The notes: a model not told the origin generated them from the sequence alone. Shown: positions 1 to 7,372, counted from the stretch's first letter. The stretch: DNA of 64,000 nt from Pseudomonas sp. 8O (GCF_902506495.1 NZ_LR733264.1:930001-994000), one strand, 5' to 3'. Made by a program: numbers and translations.

Positions 1-606
1 TTCGCCGCTTTCACCCGACGCGACAAGCTCGACCAGGTGCTGGCAGGCATCGAGGCGGCGCGTGCGGCCGGCTTCGAGCGGATCAAGCTCAACAGCGTGG
101 TGCAGAGCGGGCGCAATGATGACGAGGTGCTGGATCTGGTCGAGTTCGCCATCGAGCGCGGCCTGGATATCAGCTTCATCGAGGAAATGCCGCTGGGCAG
201 CGTGGTCAGCCACAGCCGTGAGCAGACCTTCTGCTCCAGCGACGAGGTGCGCCAGCGCATCGAGAAGCGCCATGCGCTGGTGCGCAGCAGCAAGGTCACT
301 GGCGGACCGTCGCGTTACTGGCAAGTGGTCGGTACGCAGACCCAGGTGGGGTTCATCTCGCCGCACAGCCACAATTTCTGCGGTGACTGCAACCGTGTCC
401 GGGTCACCGCCGAAGGCAAGCTGGTGCTCTGTCTCGGCCACGACAACGCGCTGGACCTCAAGCGCCTGCTGCGCGCGCATCCGGGCGACGGCGGGCGCCT
501 GCGTCAGGCGCTGATCGAGGCGTTGCGGCTCAAACCCGAGCGGCATCACTTCGCCACCGACGAGCAGGTGCAGGTGGTGCGCTTCATGAGTATGACCGGC
601 GGCTGA
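1..606 (+). CDS. moaA: GTP 3',8-cyclase MoaA, C-terminal part (5' end outside window)
   Basis: MoaA is the radical-SAM enzyme that rearranges GTP in the first step of molybdopterin synthesis. The frame is open from base 1, so the N-terminal radical-SAM cluster lies outside the window. The C-terminal 4Fe-4S ligands are visible as CxxC-x13-C starting at about base 379 (FCGDCNR...), and the protein ends in the Gly-Gly tail needed for activity (MSMTGG). The context is apt, because the xanthine dehydrogenase encoded downstream in this window needs a molybdenum cofactor. P. aeruginosa has a second moaA copy beside its purine genes, as I recall it, so this may be the moaA2-type copy. Family assignment is secure; only the start is missing. 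Confidence 0.95.
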   Translation, partial: FAAFTRRDKLDQVLAGIEAARAAGFERIKLNSVVQSGRNDDEVLDLVEFAIERGLDISFIEEMPLGSVVSHSREQTFCSSDEVRQRIEKRHALVRSSKVTGGPSRYWQVVGTQTQVGFISPHSHNFCGDCNRVRVTAEGKLVLCLGHDNALDLKRLLRAHPGDGGRLRQALIEALRLKPERHHFATDEQVQVVRFMSMTGG

Positions 607-650
607 GCCCGTCTGATCGGATTCCCATAACAACAATAAGGAGGCTCTCA

Positions 651-1490
651 ATGCAGCCCGTACGACTGTGCCTGTTTTCCACCATTGTGCTGACACCCGC
701 AGTCCTGGCGCAGACCTACGTGGTCGGCGTCGAGGACCTGCCATTCGCTCCGCACTACAGCCTCGATGCCGAAGGTCATTACCGTGGCTTCGCCCGCGAG
801 GTGCTGGATGCCTTCGCCGTCGATAGCGGTATCAGCCTGAGCTACAAGGCGCTGCCGGTGGATCAGTTGCTGCCGGCCCTGCAGCGCGGCGAGATCGATC
901 TCAAGTATCCCGACAGCCCGCACTGGGCCGGCGCACAGAAGGCTGGCATGACACTGCATTACAGCCAGGCGGTGGTCGACTACGTCGATGGCGTGCTGGT
1001 GGCGCCGCAGCGCCAGGGGCAGGCGCTGGAGAGCATCCGTCGTCTGGCCATGGTGCAGGGCTGGACACCGCGCGGATACGAACAGCCTATCGACAGTGGG
1101 CAGATCCAGCTGAGCTACAGCGACGATCTACGCCAGATGATTCGCCAGGCGTTGAAGCAGGACACCGATGGCGCCTACTTCAACGTGGTGGTGGCCACCC
1201 ATTATCTGGACAACATCCGCGCGCGACCGGGTGCTTTGGTATTTGATCCCAAGTTGCCGCATACCCGTGGCAGCTTTCACCTGTCGAGCCTGCATCACCC
1301 GCAGCTGATCGCTCGTTTCGATCGCTTTCTTGCCGAGCACTCGGCTCAGGTTGCCGCGCTCAAGGCGAGTTATCGCGTCGAGGCCAACCTGAATAGCGAC
1401 TACATCGGCCTGGAGCAGTGGAAGGTGGACTTTCTCGAGCGGCAGAAAGAAAAAGCCGGCGCACAGGCGCCGGCTTCGTCCCGTCCGTGA
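651..1490 (+). CDS. Periplasmic solute-binding protein (SBP_bac_3-like)
   Basis: The 279-residue protein starts with a cleavable signal peptide (hydrophobic to about residue 20, cleavage near VLAQ). Phrases such as VVGVEDLPFAPHY, FAREVLDAFA and LLPALQRGEIDL are typical of family 3 extracellular solute-binding proteins (amino-acid type fold). A strong ribosome site (AAGGAGG) precedes the ATG. No permease or ATPase gene is adjacent, so it may be an orphan binding or sensor protein; the ligand cannot be told from sequence. The last codons lie inside a hairpin that serves as terminator of the convergent permease, so the C-terminal tail (about residues 267-279) is probably disordered. It is convergent with the NCS1 permease, with 4 bp between stop codons. 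Confidence 0.8.
   Translation: MQPVRLCLFSTIVLTPAVLAQTYVVGVEDLPFAPHYSLDAEGHYRGFAREVLDAFAVDSGISLSYKALPVDQLLPALQRGEIDLKYPDSPHWAGAQKAGMTLHYSQAVVDYVDGVLVAPQRQGQALESIRRLAMVQGWTPRGYEQPIDSGQIQLSYSDDLRQMIRQALKQDTDGAYFNVVVATHYLDNIRARPGALVFDPKLPHTRGSFHLSSLHHPQLIARFDRFLAEHSAQVAALKASYRVEANLNSDYIGLEQWKVDFLERQKEKAGAQAPASSRP
1453..1476 (-). terminator. Rho-independent terminator of the NCS1 permease
   Basis: Nine-base arms AAGCCGGCG / CGCCGGCTT surround a 6-nt loop. On the minus strand a T-run follows (complement of AAAAA at 1450-1454). It lies inside the 3' end of the solute-binding protein gene. Confidence 0.75.
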
Positions 1491-1494
1491 TCGC

Positions 1495-2961
1495 TCAGAT
1501 GCTGGCGTCGGCGCGTTTCAGCGCCTGCGCCTGACCACGCATCAGGCCGTAGTGCAGCACCGCGCCGAGCAGGGCGCCGAGCAGCCAGGAGTAGCCCGAC
1601 AGCTGGCTCAGAACGGGCGCCCACACCGAGGCGACGGAGAACACCGAGGCGATGGCAAAGGCGACCAGCGCCTTGCGGTTCCAGCCGCCGTCGAAGTAGT
1701 AGGCCGAGCCGACCTCGGCGCTGAACAGCTGCTGCATATCGAGCTTGCGTCGGCGCACCAGGTAGTAGTCGACGACGATGATGCCGTACAGCGGCGCCAG
1801 CACGGCGCCCAGGGTATCGACGAAGGCGGCGATGCCGACGCTGCTGATGAAGGCTACCCACAGCGCGCCGATGAAGAAGGCGATGCCCGCAGTGATGAAA
1901 CCACCGGTGCGAGCGCTGATGTGCGCCGGTGCAAGGTTGGCCAGGTCATACGCCGGTGGAATGAAGTTGGCCACCAGGTTGATACCCACGGTCGCGGCGA
2001 AGAAGGTCAGTGCGGCGATGATGGTCAGGGTCAGGTTATCTACGCGGGCGACGATATCGGTCGGGTTGGTCAGCGTTTCGCCGAACACCACCACGGTACC
2101 TGCAGTGATCACCAGAGCGATCAGCGAGAAGATCGCCAGGCTCACCGGCAGGCCGAGGAAGTTGCCGATGGTCATCTGCTTTTCGCTTTTGACGAAGCGG
2201 GCGAAGTCGCCATAGTTGATCACCACGGCCGCGAAGTAGGCGACCATGGTGCCGACCACGGCGAAGAACGCAGCCACCGGGCCGGCCTTGTACTCGCCGG
2301 TGCCGCTGAAGATGTTGCCCAGTTCACTGAGCAGGCTTGGGCCGGCCTGATACCAGATCAGGCCCATCAGCGCGATCATCACCACATAGACCAGTGGCCC
2401 GGCCCAGTTCAGGAAGCGGGTGATCCAGCTCATGCCGCAGACGAACAGGCCGACCTGGAACAGGCAAACGATCACGTAGGACAACCAGCCGATGGCGGTC
2501 AGGCCCATGTATACGGCAGGGTCTTGCGGCTGCAGCAGCGAGTTGAGCAGCAGTGCCACGGCGGTGGAGGCGAAGTAGGTCTGCACGCCGTACCAGAAGA
2601 TGGCGACGATGCCACGCACCAGCGCAGGGAAGTTGGCGCCGCGCACGCCCATGCTGGCGCGGGCGAATACCGGGAAGGGGATGCCGTACTTGACGCTGGG
2701 TTTGCCGGTCAGCTGCACCAGGCCCATGACGATACAGCCGGCGAGGACGATACCGGCCAGCACCGCCCAGCCATTGAGCCCGTAGGAGATGAACAGCGTG
2801 GCTGCCAGGGTATAGCCGAACAGGCTTTGAATGTCGTTCGACCAGACGTTGAATATCTCGAACCAGCCCCAGGTGCGCTTCTCGGGAGCCAGTGGAGCGA
2901 GGTCCTCGTTGTATAACGACGGATCGATGTTCTTGATGCGAAAGTCTTCGGTGTTGGACAT
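1495..2961 (-). CDS. NCS1-family nucleobase/allantoin-type cation symporter
   Basis: A 488-residue inner-membrane permease of the NCS1 family (PucI/YbbW/Mhp1-like). It has NEDLAPLAPEKRTWGW near the N-terminus, the SVKYGIPFPVFARAS loop, and SPAYDLAN-like and YGIIVVDYYLVRRR segments, with about 12 hydrophobic helices. The ATG at 2961 was chosen because family homology begins there and GGGAG lies 8 nt upstream; the frame stays open to 3153 but that part is unlike the family. Candidate substrates are allantoin, uracil, hydantoin or purines. The purine-catabolism context and the two kinds of operator-like sites upstream (3059-3199) make a purine breakdown product plausible. The exact substrate is inferred. 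Confidence 0.88.
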   Translation of the reverse strand: MSNTEDFRIKNIDPSLYNEDLAPLAPEKRTWGWFEIFNVWSNDIQSLFGYTLAATLFISYGLNGWAVLAGIVLAGCIVMGLVQLTGKPSVKYGIPFPVFARASMGVRGANFPALVRGIVAIFWYGVQTYFASTAVALLLNSLLQPQDPAVYMGLTAIGWLSYVIVCLFQVGLFVCGMSWITRFLNWAGPLVYVVMIALMGLIWYQAGPSLLSELGNIFSGTGEYKAGPVAAFFAVVGTMVAYFAAVVINYGDFARFVKSEKQMTIGNFLGLPVSLAIFSLIALVITAGTVVVFGETLTNPTDIVARVDNLTLTIIAALTFFAATVGINLVANFIPPAYDLANLAPAHISARTGGFITAGIAFFIGALWVAFISSVGIAAFVDTLGAVLAPLYGIIVVDYYLVRRRKLDMQQLFSAEVGSAYYFDGGWNRKALVAFAIASVFSVASVWAPVLSQLSGYSWLLGALLGAVLHYGLMRGQAQALKRADASI

Positions 2962-3058
2962 GGACAGCTCCCAGTACTGTTCTTGCGCCGCGGCGATCTG
3001 TGAGGAGATTTGTCTGCAGGTTTCGTTCCGATTTTGTATTCGCGTCATGACTGAATCG

Positions 3059-3068
3059 ATGTATACAG
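3059..3068. promoter_or_regulatory. Weak TTGTNNACAA-type site (GntR candidate)
   Basis: ATGTATACAG matches the palindrome TTGTATACAA at 8 of 10 positions. It lies about 100 bp upstream of the NCS1 permease and close to two better matches. Confidence 0.35.
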
Positions 3069-3104
3069 CCATTTCGACAGTGCTTCGGTAGGAACCTGAT
3101 TGTC

Positions 3105-3114
3105 TTGTACACAG
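3105..3114. promoter_or_regulatory. TTGTNNACAA-type operator upstream of NCS1 permease
   Basis: TTGTACACAG, 1 mismatch to TTGTNNACAA. The same motif stands before the NCS2 permease, the chimeric uraD, puuE/hiuH, the AzgA-type permease and the GntR gene. Confidence 0.5.
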
Positions 3115-3147
3115 AAAATGCATTGCTGAATATGGCTTTTGGACAAA

Positions 3148-3157
3148 TTGCACACAA
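3148..3157. promoter_or_regulatory. TTGTNNACAA-type operator upstream of NCS1 permease
   Basis: TTGCACACAA, 1 mismatch to TTGTNNACAA. It is the third candidate GntR site in this promoter. Confidence 0.45.
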
Positions 3158-3183
3158 AAAATAGAAATTTTGTGATCAAAAAC

Positions 3184-3199
3184 TTGACCTTGCGGTCAG
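3184..3199. promoter_or_regulatory. RutR-like palindrome TTGACC-N4-GGTCAG
   Basis: TTGACCTTGCGGTCAG has 6-bp arms, a 4-bp spacer and one arm mismatch. It shares half-sites and spacing with the published E. coli RutR consensus TTGACCA-NN-TGGTCAA. It lies 223 bp upstream of the NCS1 permease start. Confidence 0.55.
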
Positions 3200-3323
3200 T
3201 TGTGTGATTGCAAGGCGTTGATTGGAGGGCGCCTGGGGTGCGCCCGATTGTGCACCGACGTGGTGCCGGGTTTGTCTGCTGGCGTCGGGTTGGTGCGGTA
3301 ATTCAGGTCGCGTCGGCAAAGGC

Positions 3324-3382
3324 GGTGCGCGCGGCGCACCCTACGGGTGGTAGCCGCCTGCGTAGGGTGCGCCGTGCGCACC
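3324..3382. repeat. Paired GTAGGGTGCGCC palindromic repeats (REP-like)
   Basis: Two inverted copies of the 21-22 bp unit (3324-3345 and 3361-3382) can fold together into a long hairpin. The unit recurs in intergenic DNA at 11615, 16006-16081, 21263-21466, 34926-35047, 42240-42312, 59405-59484 and 63244-63322. The remainder of 2962-3489 outside this repeat, the operator sites and the terminator shows no gene. Confidence 0.8.
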
Positions 3383-3401
3383 AGCCATTTCCCGCTCAAA
3401 G

Positions 3402-3439
3402 AAAAAGGGGGAGGGGCGCGAACGCCCATCCCCCTTTTT
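3402..3439 (-). terminator. Terminator of the Tsx-like porin gene
   Basis: A near-perfect hairpin (AAAAAGGGGG ... CCCCCTTTTT with a GGGGCG/CGCCC inner stem and CGAA loop). The symmetry gives a U-run on either strand. It lies 51 nt past the porin stop. Confidence 0.85.
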
Positions 3440-3489
3440 ACCCGGCCGCCGTCCCTACCCGACGTCGGCCAAGTGCGTTGCGGCAGTGA

Positions 3490-4350
3490 TCAGAAGTGAT
3501 ACTTGACCAGTGCCTGCAGGGCGGTCTGGTCGAAACGATCATCCGAACCATCCACCGGTTTCACGCCGTACTTGGCGCGCCACATGTTGATCTCGGTGCC
3601 CACGTAGAGCTGACGCTCCTTGCCGAACAGGGCCTTGCCCGCATCCCACTTGACCTGGATCGAGGAGCCGACCGAGGTCTGGGTGCCGGCGTCACGCGAC
3701 GGCGAACGCCAGTCGAGGAAGCCATCGACGACGAAGTCCTGGTCACCCAGGCTGAACGGGTAAGCCGCGCTGACGGTCAGTTGGGTGGCGTAGCCGTTGC
3801 TGTTACTGTCGGCGAAGAAGGTGTGGTTGTTGATCTTCACCTGGTACAGGTTGGTCTTGAAGTAGGTGAAGCCAGGCACTTCCCAGTCGAGGCCAACACC
3901 GTACAGGTAGTTCTCCGGGCCAGGGCCGCCTTCGCCTTTCTCGTAGGTGAAGGCGGCGAACACATCCTTGATCGGGCCGGCGGCCAGCTTCTGCCCGGTC
4001 AGCCAGCTCAGGCTGACGCGCGGGGAGAACTCCATGTAGTAGAAGGAATCCTTGTCATGCTGGCGGAAGGTGCCGTTGTCGAAACTGCCGCGCGACTGCA
4101 CGTTGTCGGCGCGGATGTAGTCGAGGAAGTAGAAGACGTCGCCCCAGGCCCAGCCACTGGCGTGCTCGAAGGTGAAGGTGGTCTGGGTGCGCTGTTCTTC
4201 GCCATTGAAGTTCATGCGCTGGAAGTTCTCGCCGTACAGGTACGACAGGCTGTTGTCCTGCCAGTAGAGCAGGTCGCCAGCGAGTGCCTGCTGGCCGGAG
4301 AACAGTCCGGCTGACAGGGCGAGGCAGTGGGGCAGATGCTTGAGTTTCAT
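3490..4350 (-). CDS. Tsx-like nucleoside-specific outer-membrane channel
   Basis: A 286-residue precursor with a signal peptide (MKLKHLPHCLALSAGLF..., cleavage near ALAG) and a beta-barrel pattern of alternating aromatic residues. It ends in a C-terminal Phe (ALVKYHF) as expected for BAM-assembled porins. Segments such as WQDNSLSYLYG, FTFEHASGWAWGDVFYFLD and YEKGEGGPGPENYLYGVGLDWE resemble the Tsx channel family (nucleoside uptake). It lies 76 nt downstream of the NCS2 permease in the same direction and probably shares its promoter, so the pair would carry purines across the outer and then the inner membrane. Its first ~40 residues are mirrored in the chimeric gene at 6289-6954. Confidence 0.85.
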   Translation of the reverse strand: MKLKHLPHCLALSAGLFSGQQALAGDLLYWQDNSLSYLYGENFQRMNFNGEEQRTQTTFTFEHASGWAWGDVFYFLDYIRADNVQSRGSFDNGTFRQHDKDSFYYMEFSPRVSLSWLTGQKLAAGPIKDVFAAFTYEKGEGGPGPENYLYGVGLDWEVPGFTYFKTNLYQVKINNHTFFADSNSNGYATQLTVSAAYPFSLGDQDFVVDGFLDWRSPSRDAGTQTSVGSSIQVKWDAGKALFGKERQLYVGTEINMWRAKYGVKPVDGSDDRFDQTALQALVKYHF

Positions 4351-4426
4351 GGGTTTTCCTTATTGTTGGGGTGCAAGCGTGCGTCTCCCGGCGGTGTGCC
4401 GTCGGGAGTTGGGTCTAAGCCAGGGG

Positions 4427-5929
4427 TCAGCTTGGTCGGGCGGCCGGGTCGAGGTCGCGGCTCAGAGTCTTGAGGCTGCTGTCGTCGATGGCTGCATCAT
4501 CCGGGCGGTTCTGCAGCACGGTGTGCAGGTGCGCCTCGGGGTCGTAGTCGTCTTCCTCGACTTCGTGATTCTCGTCGGGCAGGAAGATGTTCAGCACGAT
4601 GGCGCTGAAGGCGCCGATGGTGATGGGCGAGCCGAAGATGTTCTTCAGCACGTCCGGCATGTGCGAGAGCACATCCGGTACGCCGGCTACACCCAGGCCA
4701 AGACCCAGAGAAATGGCCACGATCAGCACGTTGCGGCGGTGCAGGCCGGCTTCGCTGAGAATCTTGATACCGGCCACCGCGACGGTGCCGAACATGATCA
4801 GCGTGGCGCCACCAAGCACCGGCTTGGGCATCAGTTGCAACACTGCGCCCACCACCGGGAACAGGCCCAGCAGCACCAGGATGCTGGCGATGTAGAAACC
4901 CACATGGCGGCTGGCCACGCCGGTGAGCTGGATCACCCCGTTGTTCTGGCTGAAGGTGGTCATCGGCAAGCTGTTGAACATGGCGGCGACCGCCGAGTTG
5001 CAGCCGTCGGCCAGCACCCCGGATTTGATCCGGCGCATGTACAGCGGCCCTTTGACTGGCTGCTTGGAGATGATCGAGTTGGCGGTCAGATCGCCTGCCG
5101 TTTCCAGTGGGGTGATCAGGAAGATCACGGCGATCGGTACGAAGGCGATCCAGTCGAAGCCGAAGCCGTACTTGAACGGTTGCGGCACGCTGATCAGCGG
5201 CACCTCGGCCATGTTGGCGAAGTCCACCCGACCGGTGAACCAGGCGACCGCGAAGCCCAGGGTCAGGCCGATGATCACTGCAGAAAGACGCAGCACCTGC
5301 GAGGATGCGCGGTTGAGCACGACGATGGTGCCCAGCACCAGACCGCCGAGGGCCAGGTGGTGCAGGGCGCCGAGATCTGGCGCGCCATAGCCACCGGCCA
5401 GATCGGTCATGCCCACCTTGGTCAACGACAGCCCCATCAGGCAAATGATGGTGCCGGTGACCACCGGGGTGATCACCTTGCGCAGCTTGTTGATGAACTG
5501 ACTGAAGGCAATCTCGACGAACGCGGCGCAGAAGCAGATGCCGAACAGCGTGGCGAGTATCTCCTCCTCGCTGGCGCCGCGCCCCTTGACGATGAAGCCG
5601 GCGCTGAGAATCACGCTGAGAAAACCGAAGCTGGTGCCCTGCAAACACAGCAGGCCGGAACCGATAGGGCCGATGCGTTTGGCCTGGACGAAGGTGCCGA
5701 GGCCGGAGACGAACAGCGCCATGCTCACCAGATAAGGTACATGGGCGCCGAGGCCGAGGGCGCTGCCAACGATCAGGGTAGGGGTGATGATGCCGACGAA
5801 GCTGGCCAGCACATGCTGCAGCGCCGCGAAGATGGCTGGGGCGAAAGCTGGCGTGTCGTCCAGCTGATAGATCAGGTCGCTGTTGCCGACGGGCGCAGCT
5901 GGGGCTTGGGTGTTGCTGTCTGTGGTCAT
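4427..5929 (-). CDS. NCS2 urate/xanthine:proton symporter
   Basis: A 500-residue inner-membrane permease of the nucleobase-ascorbate (NCS2) family. The diagnostic TM10 motif reads QNNGVIQLTG, matching the family pattern Q-N-x-G-x4-T-[R/K/G] in the form found in purine (xanthine or uric acid) carriers rather than uracil carriers. LQHVLA in the first helix holds the conserved QH. The acidic N-terminal and C-terminal tails are cytoplasmic. It is followed by the Tsx-like porin in an apparent operon and preceded by a promoter holding both operator types. Urate or xanthine is the likely substrate, from the motif and from PuuD nearby; the precise choice is inference. Confidence 0.9.
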   Translation of the reverse strand: MTTDSNTQAPAAPVGNSDLIYQLDDTPAFAPAIFAALQHVLASFVGIITPTLIVGSALGLGAHVPYLVSMALFVSGLGTFVQAKRIGPIGSGLLCLQGTSFGFLSVILSAGFIVKGRGASEEEILATLFGICFCAAFVEIAFSQFINKLRKVITPVVTGTIICLMGLSLTKVGMTDLAGGYGAPDLGALHHLALGGLVLGTIVVLNRASSQVLRLSAVIIGLTLGFAVAWFTGRVDFANMAEVPLISVPQPFKYGFGFDWIAFVPIAVIFLITPLETAGDLTANSIISKQPVKGPLYMRRIKSGVLADGCNSAVAAMFNSLPMTTFSQNNGVIQLTGVASRHVGFYIASILVLLGLFPVVGAVLQLMPKPVLGGATLIMFGTVAVAGIKILSEAGLHRRNVLIVAISLGLGLGVAGVPDVLSHMPDVLKNIFGSPITIGAFSAIVLNIFLPDENHEVEEDDYDPEAHLHTVLQNRPDDAAIDDSSLKTLSRDLDPAARPS

Positions 5930-6009
5930 GTCATAGCCTGCCAGTTGTTTTTATATGGTCATGGGCTTACACGAGGCTTCACGGCACCTCTGCTCCAATC
6001 AATCGAAAA

Positions 6010-6025
6010 TTGTCCGATCGGTCAG
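6010..6025. promoter_or_regulatory. RutR-like palindrome in the NCS2/porin promoter
   Basis: TTGTCC-GATC-GGTCAG, 2 arm mismatches to TTGACC-N4-GGTCAA. It sits 9 bp downstream of the -10 box in the direction of transcription, a position suited to repression. Confidence 0.5.
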
Positions 6026-6034
6026 GATATGCCG

Positions 6035-6040
6035 ACTATA
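6035..6040 (-). promoter_or_regulatory. -10 box of the NCS2/porin operon
   Basis: TATAGT on the minus strand, preceded by TTGC. It is conserved together with its flanks in the duplicated promoter at 7097-7102. No convincing -35 is visible, which would fit activator dependence. The rest of 5930-6288 outside these sites shows no gene. Confidence 0.5.
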
Positions 6041-6079
6041 GCAACTCGTGGACATGGTTAAAAACAATTTATTTAAAGA

Positions 6080-6089
6080 TTGTGCACAA
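6080..6089. promoter_or_regulatory. TTGTNNACAA operator (GntR candidate), NCS2/porin promoter
   Basis: TTGTGCACAA, the centre of a perfect 12-bp palindrome (6079-6090), about 40 bp upstream of the -10 box. Confidence 0.6.
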
Positions 6090-6288
6090 TGGTTTGGCCG
6101 CTCGCTCAGGTGGCCGATGCCATGCCCTGGGCGGTTGAGCCTGATCGGTTGCTGCGGCTGGGGGGCGGAACGAAAACGCCCGGATCGGGCGGCTTTGGGG
6201 AGAGAGGGCCTCGCCGCGACCGCTCACGTCCGGATGGTCGAGGGCGACAATCCTCAGGCGTGAGCGATGCACAGGCTGACGCGCAGGC

Positions 6289-6954
6289 TCACAGTTGTTG
6301 CAAGCGAAACAGCGCGATCTTGTTGATCTCGGCCAGGGCGGTGGCGAATTCCTGCTCCGGCGTGTTGTGAATGCGCTCCTCGAAGGCGGCCAGGATCTGG
6401 TGGCGGTTGCTGCCCTTGACGGCCTTGATGAAGGGGAAACCGAACTTGGCCTTATAGGCGTCGTTGAGTTCGGTGAAGCGGGCGAACTCCTCGGCGGTGC
6501 ATTCATGAATGCCGGCGCCGGACTGCTCGGCGGTGCTGGAGGCCGTCAGTTCGCCGCGCACGGCAGCCTTGCCGGCCAGGTCCGGATGCGCGTTGATCAG
6601 TGCCAGCTGTGCGGCATAGCTGGCCCTGAGCATCAGGCCGGCCATGCGCTGATGCAGGCCGTCAATCTCGTCGATGCGCTCGTCCTGGCCCAGGTCAAAC
6701 GCCTGTTCGGCGACCCAGGGCGAGTGCTCGTAGATGTCGGCGAAGGCCTTGATAAAGTCTGCACGGCTCAGGCGTGATGGGGTCAGGGTTTGAAAGTGGC
6801 TTATTGCGGGTGGCTTGAGGCTGTCATTGTCGTGGCCGTCCAGATAGGTCGGGCTGCGGTCTTGCCGGAGGGAGAGGTCGCCGGCATTGGCACCTAGGGC
6901 AACAAGCAAGCCAGCCGAAATGGCCAGGCCATGGAGCAGAGGGTTGAGCTTCAT
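6289..6954 (-). CDS. Chimera: porin signal peptide fused to a second OHCU decarboxylase
   Basis: A 221-residue product. Residues 1-42 mimic the start of the Tsx-like porin (positively charged MKL, hydrophobic core, cleavage site ANA-GD at 24/25, then RQDRSPTYLDG against WQDNSLSYLYG). Residues 52-221 are a complete OHCU decarboxylase (UraD), the enzyme that turns 2-oxo-4-hydroxy-4-carboxy-5-ureidoimidazoline into S-allantoin. His in NAHPDL (residue 123) and Glu in AEQSGAG (residue 143), conserved in the family, are kept. The Met that starts ordinary UraD is here Ile51 (codon ATA at 6804-6802), so translation depends on the fused start. A good ribosome site (AAGGAAG) precedes the ATG. The last 107 residues match the other uraD at 106 positions, while the first 63 differ at about 20. 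Export to the periplasm is predicted, not shown. Confidence 0.85.
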   Translation of the reverse strand: MKLNPLLHGLAISAGLLVALGANAGDLSLRQDRSPTYLDGHDNDSLKPPAISHFQTLTPSRLSRADFIKAFADIYEHSPWVAEQAFDLGQDERIDEIDGLHQRMAGLMLRASYAAQLALINAHPDLAGKAAVRGELTASSTAEQSGAGIHECTAEEFARFTELNDAYKAKFGFPFIKAVKGSNRHQILAAFEERIHNTPEQEFATALAEINKIALFRLQQL

Positions 6955-7071
6955 CGGTGCTTCCTTTTTGTCGGGGTGGTCAGAACATGCTGTGGGGCCC
7001 TGCTAGTTGTTGTTATCGGCTCATGGGCTTGGCGAGGCTTCACGAGGCCTCTGTTCTGCACGCGGACGACC

Positions 7072-7087
7072 TTGCTCGCTTGCTCAG
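7072..7087. promoter_or_regulatory. Degenerate RutR-like site in the chimeric-gene promoter
   Basis: TTGCTC-GCTT-GCTCAG. It occupies the same place relative to the -10 box (9 bp) as the site at 6010-6025, but with four arm mismatches in all. It looks like an eroded copy. Confidence 0.35.
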
Positions 7088-7096
7088 AATGACTCG

Positions 7097-7102
7097 ACTA
7101 TA
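7097..7102 (-). promoter_or_regulatory. -10 box of the chimeric porin-uraD gene
   Basis: TATAGT on the minus strand with the same preceding TTGC as the NCS2/porin promoter. The surrounding sequence from about 7010 to 7151 aligns with about 5945-6090. The rest of 6955-7372 holds the puuD terminator and otherwise nothing I recognise. Confidence 0.5.
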
Positions 7103-7103
7103 G

Positions 7104-7133
7104 CAAGTTGTTCACATTTAAAAGAACAACTTG
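7104..7133. promoter_or_regulatory. 10-bp perfect inverted repeat, 10-bp spacer
   Basis: CAAGTTGTTC (7104-7113) and GAACAACTTG (7124-7133) lie just upstream of the -10 box of the chimeric gene. The repeat is absent from the otherwise similar NCS2 promoter. The left part, TTGTTCACAT (7108-7117), is also a 1-mismatch TTGTNNACAA site. It could be an operator or a hairpin. Confidence 0.5.
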
Positions 7134-7141
7134 TTTTTATG

Positions 7142-7151
7142 TTGTGTACAG
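7142..7151. promoter_or_regulatory. TTGTNNACAA operator, chimeric-gene promoter
   Basis: TTGTGTACAG, 1 mismatch. It is the counterpart of the site at 6080-6089. Confidence 0.5.
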
Positions 7152-7340
7152 AAATTAGCTCGCAGCCAGAGGGGCGCGGTCGGCGTAACCCTCTGCTCGG
7201 GGGCGTGTCGGGTCGCTACGGGCTGCGCGTGGCAGGCTGCGACTGGCAAGGCGGGGATTTGGCGCTTTATTGGCGGGGCGTGCCGCGCTGTGTCGCGCAC
7301 TGACAGCGCTGACGAGCATTCAGGCGGGGCCGGCAAGAAG

Positions 7341-7363
7341 ATGCCGCGCCAGGGGCGCGGCAT
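7341..7363 (-). terminator. Hairpin after puuD
   Basis: Ten-base arms ATGCCGCGCC / GGCGCGGCAT, 3-nt loop, 10 nt past the puuD stop. The minus strand continues CTTCTTG, only a weak T-run. Confidence 0.55.
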
Positions 7364-7372
7364 TGCGGTGGA

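Noticed and set aside
1552..2916. Long open frame on the plus strand (454 codons) opposite the NCS1 permease
   Set aside because: Composition rich in His, Gln, Asp and Glu with no domain; it mirrors the GC-biased third positions of the permease on the other strand.
4340..6061. 573-codon plus-strand frame opposite the NCS2 permease
   Set aside because: Low-complexity antisense of a secure membrane protein gene; no ribosome site and no homology.
6289..6954. Chimeric porin-uraD as a pseudogene
   Set aside because: No stop or frameshift, family His and Glu kept, good ribosome site and a duplicated promoter; only the native start codon is lost, which the fusion replaces.
7104..7133. 10-bp inverted repeat read as a rho-independent terminator
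   Set aside because: The stem is AT-rich and lies directly upstream of a -10 box in a promoter shared by duplication, so an operator reading is better.
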